From: Ophiobolus disseminans | Lineage: Eukaryota > Ascomycota > Dothideomycetes > Pleosporales > Phaeosphaeriaceae | Direction: 5' to 3' | Assembly (NCBI GenBank): GCA_010093685.1 | Contig: MU006218.1 | Location: forward strand, 1,027,766 to 1,091,765 | Length of the DNA stretch: 64,000 bases | In this document: in pieces, positions 58,012 to 64,000 of the stretch | How the letters are laid out: each line of letters opens with the position of its first letter | Numbering within the stretch: the first letter of the stretch is position 1 | Position numbers and translations under genes: made by a program | The notes under the pieces: generated by a model | Databases searched by the model: none | Seen by the model: the letters and a program-made list of their open reading frames with translations, nothing else | What the model was told of the DNA's origin: nothing

Positions 58012-58539
58012 TCATCCGAGAACAAGGAGGTAGGCTATCATGAGGGTGTTGATGAACATGAGAGGTACTGAGAGCATGTCAGCTTATCTGCTTGAAGATG
58101 TGTTCGTTCTCCCCAACCATATACATTGAGGAGGTAGGTCAACTTACTCCGCATCAGTGTCCGCACCGACGAAACCAAGTTGATCAACCGCGCCTTTACG
58201 CTCGCATCGTCGCGCTGGCCGCCGAAACCTGGGTCTGCAGCGGAAGCTGTCCAACCAACTGTTTGAAGACTGTTAGTATATGTCTATTTACCACAAGCTA
58301 GGCGAGCATAGTTTCGAGACTTGCACGACGATGTGAGATCGAGGTGGGCGAGGTTCAGAAGCGTGGCCTGGGTCTAGGGGAAGGAATGTGCGTACTTCTT
58401 GCAAGGAAACGGTCTTCTGAGAGGATTGCTATGGCATTTATGAGGAGCACAGCGACTACAGCCGTTAGCGGACTGAACCCAGACAAACTGCTGATCGCTT
58501 ACCGTAGAAGAGACCTCCCAGGCCAAACAACAACATCAT
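58012..58539 (-). CDS. YOS1: Yos1/IER3IP1-type ER-Golgi transport protein
   Basis: Four small exons (58539-58503, 58455-58396, 58258-58148, 58067-58012) encode 87 residues; no single frame shows the gene. Joined, they read MMLLFGLGGLFYVAVLLINA, then AILSEDRFLARIGWTASAAD, PGFGGQRDDASVKARLINLV, SSVRTLMRIPLMFINTLMIA and YLLVLG. This matches Yos1 along its whole length: N-terminal helix, SEDRFLARIGW core and C-terminal helix. Introns are 47, 137 and 80 nt, with GTAAGC, GTACGC and GTAAGT donors and CTAAC-like branch sites in the first two. Yos1 is a small ER/Golgi membrane protein working with Yip1 and Yif1 in COPII transport. A second ATG directly follows the first, so either may be used. Confidence 0.92.
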
Positions 58540-59761
58540 GGGTGAATCAAGCGAACAAGTGGCTGTGAATTGTTTCCTGATTGGGAATGTTTGCGTTCCG
58601 ACAGATATACCACGTTGTGCGGTTGCCTACCAACAAGACAGATGTTGTCGGCGAATGGCTTGGCTTCTCCGCGATTGCTGGCGGAGGGGCACGTGACCTA
58701 GGGGTACGTCAAGAGAAAACATGAACCTTGGACCTTGGAAACCCCTGCGTGCAGCTTCAAAGGAGCCACAAGTAGAGTCATCGCGTGCCATCGAGTGGAA
58801 GCAAACGCTCAAGAGTGTCCAAATGCAGCCTGCATAGTTGTGCTCGACTATGGTGTGCGGCCGTGGAGCGACAGACACACATTCCCAAATACCCGGAGGA
58901 CTCCGCGATCGCTAGCGAATGCGATCTCAATGCCAAGCTATGCGTTCCTGTCTCTCCTGCTTCCTCAGGCCCATGCATGGCTGAGCAAGCGGGATCGTGT
59001 GCATATGGGTATCGTCCAACCACGTGTGCCGGGGCGCCACCATCTGAGTGAAAACACATGTCAACTTCAAGGTTTTACGGTGATCGATTTCTAATCCTCG
59101 GGACTCGCAAGGGTCTTGCATGTCTTCGGCCTCAGCACCTGGGCATCTCTCCGTGTCAGATCGAATTGCGGGGCTGGGAGATGCAGCCAATGTTTGCTAC
59201 TGGCCATGGCTCTTTCAACATCTCGGATCGACGTCACTACACATCCGAAAGCGATGTGGTGTTCCAGATCACTTGCGGCGCATGGTCGACTTCCGCGCAT
59301 GGTCGACTTCCGCGCACTAACTATCCACACGCCTGTCTCTTGTCGCGCGTCTTTATTCTGACCAACCTCTGCACTCACCGTAGCATCACCGCAATCCTGA
59401 AACGACGACAACACGCCTGATAAGCTCGTAACCCGGCCTGGCTGGTCTAGACTGATGATCTGCCGCCTCCACGTCTAAACCTTCCCTGTACATCCCCACT
59501 CAGCGAGGCGCATCGGCCATCTTTAGATACTCTTACGCCTCCCCGCGCGTTCGACCTCCGTTCCTGCTTCCCATTCCAAAAGTCCAACAACATCTGAAGG
59601 CCTCCATGGTACATTTGTATTCCTTGGTCCATGTGCGTCAGGCGGGTTAGGGGAGTACCAGGTTGGCAGCAGTTGTTGTAGCGTCTAAATTCCACACCCT
59701 TTTCGACGGAACATACGCGCCGCAGGTGTTCACTTCCAACCCCTGCGCACAGCACACTGCA
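58540..59761. other. Divergent region between YOS1 and the histidine kinase
   Basis: 1.2 kb with the YOS1 promoter at the left and the kinase promoter and leader at the right. No gene is supported. It holds the 17-bp tandem duplication near 59281. Confidence 0.45.
59281..59314. repeat. 17-bp perfect tandem duplication
   Basis: CATGGTCGACTTCCGCG occurs twice head-to-tail with no mismatch. It lies in the gene-free interval before the kinase gene. Probably a replication-slippage duplication. Confidence 0.85.
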
Positions 59762-62700
59762 ATGGCGCAACACAATGACACGGAGAATGAGAGAGGATAC
59801 TTCGCCCTGGGCGAACGGTCGCGATCCAAATCTCCTAGCTCGTCCATTCGCAGCACGGATTCTCTCTCCATACACTTACCATCTCCCTCCATAACCCTGG
59901 CATCCCTCACAGCGCTGCAGTATCTGCCTGTGCCTCTCCTGGTATTGTCATCGTTAAAAACCGTTGTAGTAGCCAACGAATCAATGGGCCGGCTGCTGGG
60001 CATCGACTTCGAGAGCACCGCTTTTCATGACTTGTCTATATCCGAGGTTCTTCAAGACAAATCTATGGGTGAACTTGGGATTGACATCCTGCAAAATGGA
60101 TCACCAATATTGGTATCCTGGGAGGTGCGCATCTTCCGAACAATTGCCTCGGGAACCTTACATTGGACTAACTCCCATGTAGGACTTTCTCGATTCCGTA
60201 GTCGAAGACTCCATAGTGAACAGTGAGCAAGACGGGGAAACTGGAAGCGGCCATACTACACCCACGGCTCAACCAAGAATACAACATCAAGCGAGCACCC
60301 CACCTAAAGAATCATTACCACAGCTGAGTAGTGCCAACCTCGCAAGAACTACCGTACACGATGTGTCGGTCGACGTGGTCATTGCACCGCTCGCACATGG
60401 TCCAGGTGGGTCTTTGCAGAAGCCCGAGAGGAAGACAACGTACGCGAACGCTATACACGCATCTTGCATCATATCTATGTGGAGTATTGAGGATACTCAG
60501 TATTTCACGTTGACCTTCACAAGCGCTGTAGCTGCGGAGTCAGGGCAAAATTCACGTCCCTCCAGTAGAGTTGTGAACAGAGCTAGTACTTCGGCTCACA
60601 TCAATAAATCTCGAGGCTCTGGATCTAGTTCGACCTCTGGTCGTCGCTCAGGAAGCACCTCGAACTCAAATTCAAGCGCCGTCACCCCAACGCTGCAGCA
60701 GCCCGAGTTTCCGCCACGTGGACCTCCTATAAAAAGCCGGGGCGACTTGTCTTCCACCGCTTCTATATTCCAGAAAGCTACCCAACTGAAAGACGCCATT
60801 CTCAGTTCCATTAACATGCCAGCATACGCTATGTGGAAGGACGAAGGATTCGGAATCCCAAATAAAGCTCTTCTACGACTCATGCCAAAGGACGGGACAT
60901 ACGCGCCGGGTGATCAACGTTCTTTCTTGTCGCAATTCAGAATATGGACCGAGGACTTCCAGCGCGAGCTAAAAATGGACGAGTTTCCAATTATGGAACT
61001 TTGCCGAACGCGTCAACGACTAGAGAAGAAGAGAATTGGTATGCGGCAGCCAGTAACCGGTATCCGCTTAATATTCGAAGTGCAAGGAGAACCTGTGCTC
61101 CATGAAGAGACGAACGAGTTTTTGGGTGGCATCGTTATCTTCAAGGATATCACAGAGTACACAAAGAAAATTGCAGAGAAAGTTGAAGAGAACGAGAAAC
61201 AGTTCGAATACATCGCAAACTTTATGCCGGTCATGGTTTGGACAACGACTCCTGATGGCCTACACGACTGGTTCTCGCAGCGTTGGTACGACTACACGGG
61301 TTTAACAGAGGAGCAAAGCCTTGGCGAAGGCTGGAAGTTGCCCTTTCATCCTGAAGATATGAAAGTGACCAAAGAAACATGGTTTAACTGTCTCAAGACT
61401 GGCGATGAGTATAACACAGAGTACAGGTGCCAGCGCTTTGATGGAGAGTGGCGATGGATGCTCGGAAGAGCTTTGCCTTTCTACGACGACGATGGCCGCA
61501 TAGTGAAATGGTTCGGGACCTGCACCGATATCCACGACCTGTATGCATATTTTTTATAAGCTCTTTTGCTAAGTACCTACCTTACTGTAATCATGCACTG
61601 ACTTTGTACCCCCACCTTTAGAGTAATGGCACGACAAGAGGCTCGACGAACCCGACTGCAGTTGCAACAAGTGATTGCACACGCCAAGATATTACTCTGG
61701 GCCGTTAATCGAGACAACAAATTGGTCCTGTTAGAAGGCGACACGAAATGGAGAACAGATGAAGAAAAGACAGAGCTGATGGGAAAGGACGTTTATGACA
61801 TGTTCGGGTTCAGCGGTGTGGACCGTGAGCGTTGGCGCGCACCAATCCAAGAGATCCTTAATGGCAAGCAGCAGGACGAAATCGTGGAGCGATACATGAC
61901 TGAGAATCGATACTTCCGAACCCGACTCGTACCACTGCTCTCTGCCCCTCTGATAGGCGGGGTGGAAGGAAGTGCCTACGTGGACGGAGTCATTGGAGTC
62001 TCCATGGATGTCACAGAACTACGCGAACGCGAAGATCAGCTAAGGGAACAAGAGAAGGAGAATGAAAGGCTCTTGGCTAATGCAGCGGCTGCGAAGGAGG
62101 CCAGTCGTATGAAGTCACAGTTCCTGGCCAACATGTCGCATGAGATTCGGACACCAATTGCTGGTGTAATTGGCATGAGTGAGCTCCTGTTCGATATGGA
62201 TCTGAACGAGGAACAAAAAGAGTGTGCAGAGAACATCCACCGCTCAGCAAACAGTCTCCTGACTGTTATCAATGATATTCTCGATTTCTCGAAGGTGGAG
62301 TCCGGGCGCCTGGACGTGGAAGAGGTTCAGTTTAGCTTGTCCGTTGTTCTACGAGATGTAAGCAAAATGATGTCATTTGCTGCACAAAGGAAGGGTTTGA
62401 TCTACCAGAGCTCCTTGCAAGAGGAAGTACAACGAGACCTTAGGGTAATGGGAGATCCGGGCAGGCTGCGACAGATACTGACCAACGTCCTCACCAATAG
62501 TATAAAGTTCACTTCCGCAGGATTTGTAAAACTTGCGGTATCGTTAAGTCAGGAGACAAAGGAGTCTGTAACGGTGAATTTTGTCATCAGCGACACGGGG
62601 ATTGGCATCGAGGAAGAAGTCCGCAAAAGATTGTTCCAGCCTTTCAGCCAAGCGGACTCTTCTACTGCACGTCGATTCGGCGGCACAGGTTTGGGGTTGA

Positions 62701-64000
62701 CCATCAGCAAGAACCTCGTCGAGTTGATGAAAGGGCAAATCTACTTGGACTCGACGCTTGGCCAAGGAACGACAGCAACGTTCTGGGTCCCCTTTAGTCG
62801 TGCTCCATACCAGGAGGACGGGTCGCCTCTGGTAGCCCTCGCTTCAATCCCAGATCGACTGCAGAGCGATGTATCGGTCTCCTGTGGAAGCTCTGAAGAC
62901 CATACACCACCTCGAACACCAAAACTGTCCAACGGCCAATCGAGATTGCCATCATATCAGTACCCGCATATCCCAGACCACCTCATGAGTCTGTCGGAAA
63001 GCGAGAGACAGAAAGTCCACATCCTTGTTGTAGAGGATAACCATATCAATCAGCAGATTGCTTTAAAGACGATTAAGAAGCTGCATTTCTCGGTTGGCGC
63101 TGTCTGGAATGGACAAGAAGCTTTGGATTATCTCAAGCAGGACTTCACCTCGACACACCCTCGTCCCGACATTATTTTGATGGACGTGCAGGTACGTTTG
63201 TATGGCTCAGAATGCTTGAAGTGCTTGCTGACAATGTTTAAGATGCCAATCCGAGACGGTTACAGCGCGACACATGCCATACGAACCGAAGCCCCCTGGA
63301 AAGACATCCCTGAAGTTCAAAAGGTCGCCATTGTGGCCATGACTGCTAGTGCTATTCAGGGTGACAAGGCAAAATGCACATTGGCAGGCATGGACGTGAG
63401 TTCCCAGACATCTACCCCTATATCGTTTTGGATCCATACTGAGTATGATAGGACTACTTGGCCAAGCCCGTAAAAGGCAAACTCCTGGAGAAGGTAAGTT
63501 CTTTGCGCCCCGCAGTGTGCGCCGCCTAACCTTGCTAGATGCTTGTCAAGTGGGCCATCGAGGGACGGCGAAAAACGGCCAAGATCAAGCCATCTGCAAA
63601 CGATAGTGATCGACATGGAGGCGTAAAAACATCCTCCACAGGGAGTCTTAGCGAGAAAGATCGACCTCGAATCGTAGCACAGCCGGCAGAGCCTGAAACA
63701 ACGGCTCAAGCACTGACCGCTCAACTTGACCGCCTCCATTTCGAACACGATGCAACGTTGGCACGCTCTTCGGAGAGCGATGGTGATCGGGCAATGCGAC
63801 GCATTCAAGCATTGGAGAGAGATACGATGCTTCGCGACGACAAGTTGCTGTCACTCACAGGGCTCGAAGCCGGTCGACACAATATTCACCAGGACCAGGA
63901 AACCATGCCGTCGATGCCTCTTACTGAGGAGAACATTGGGAAGTTGGTGCACGAGCAAGACAGTGATTCGAAAGCCCCGCGCGCGCGACCGTCTGACACA
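59762..64000 (+). CDS. PAS-rich hybrid histidine kinase, C-terminus beyond window
   Basis: Visible exons 59762-60124, 60183-61540, 61622-63191, 63243-63395, 63452-63493 and 63539 to the right edge give at least 1316 residues; the frame is open at the edge. Two introns (51 and 45 nt) are in-frame lengths, and the first is stop-free. PAS-like regions lie near residues 40-130 (LQYLPVPLLVLSSLKTVVVA), 450-570 (IANFMPVMVWTTTPDGLHDW) and 590-710 (ILLWAVNRDNKLVLLEGDTK). HisKA has FLANMSHEIRTPIAGVIGMS with His747; the ATPase has DPGRLRQILTNVLTNSIKF, SDTGIGIEEEVR and FGGTGLGLTISKNLVELMKG. The receiver has HILVVEDNHINQQIALKTIK, IILMDVQMPIRDG with Asp1095, and DDYLAKPVKGKLLEK. The protein senses a signal and passes phosphate to a histidine phosphotransfer protein. 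No transmembrane helix is seen, so it is probably cytosolic. The HK group is not assigned. Confidence 0.93.

Noticed and set aside
1..64000. tRNA genes, rRNA and CRISPR arrays
   Set aside because: I looked for T-loop-like GGTTCRA motifs with matching stems and for regular spaced repeats; none convinced me. A covariance-model scan would be decisive for tRNAs.

Overview
The window is nuclear DNA of a filamentous ascomycete (Pezizomycotina), most likely a Dothideomycete of the Pleosporales type. This rests on short introns (about 45-60 nt, occasionally 80-140) with GT..AG ends and CTAAC/CTAAT-like branch sites, on families typical of these fungi (HET-like and HeLo-like proteins, class IV chitin synthase, CreB, an Alt a 7-type flavodoxin, AA8-AA12 dehydrogenase), and on dense gene order on both strands. 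The species assignment is inference. Exon joins were built by hand from splice consensus, reading-frame continuity and family conservation; every complete model closes in frame.

Left part (1-17 kb): a truncated F-box-like gene; a divergent pair formed by a degenerate HET-domain membrane protein and a HeLo-like/fungal N-terminal-domain membrane protein; a secreted cytochrome b-PQQ sugar dehydrogenase; TMEM14 and OST2/DAD1 in divergent orientation; an Aro8-type aminotransferase; a MITE; and a Skt5/Chs4-like chitin synthase activator with a CaaX tail.

Middle (18-43 kb): a class IV chitin synthase lies head-to-head with the Skt5-like gene, so the presumed enzyme and its activator are neighbours. 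Then come a WD40 protein, an Alt a 7/Ycp4-type quinone reductase, an F-box/leucine-rich protein, a gene-free 2.7 kb with a small foldback element, ATG6/Beclin, an Scm3 centromere chaperone carrying a Myb-like domain, a type II membrane nucleotide pyrophosphatase/phosphodiesterase, an unknown conserved protein, and eIF3d.

Right part (43-64 kb): the mitochondrial arginine-specific carbamoyl-phosphate synthase large subunit with a Gcn4/CPC1-like upstream site, an Lcl3-type nuclease, a second copy of the MITE, an LSD1-type demethylase (SWIRM, amine oxidase, HMG), a CreB-type deubiquitinase whose catalytic-cysteine codon is split by a 14-nt microexon, a four-exon YOS1 gene with no long open frame, and a PAS-rich hybrid histidine kinase that runs off the right edge.

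Most genes are housekeeping. The accessory signals worth following are the HET-like/HeLo-like divergent pair, the chitin synthase/activator pair, the TA-flanked MITE family and the 32.1 kb foldback. No CRISPR array, rRNA or convincing tRNA was seen. I found no clearly new biological system; the HET/HeLo pair is the best candidate.
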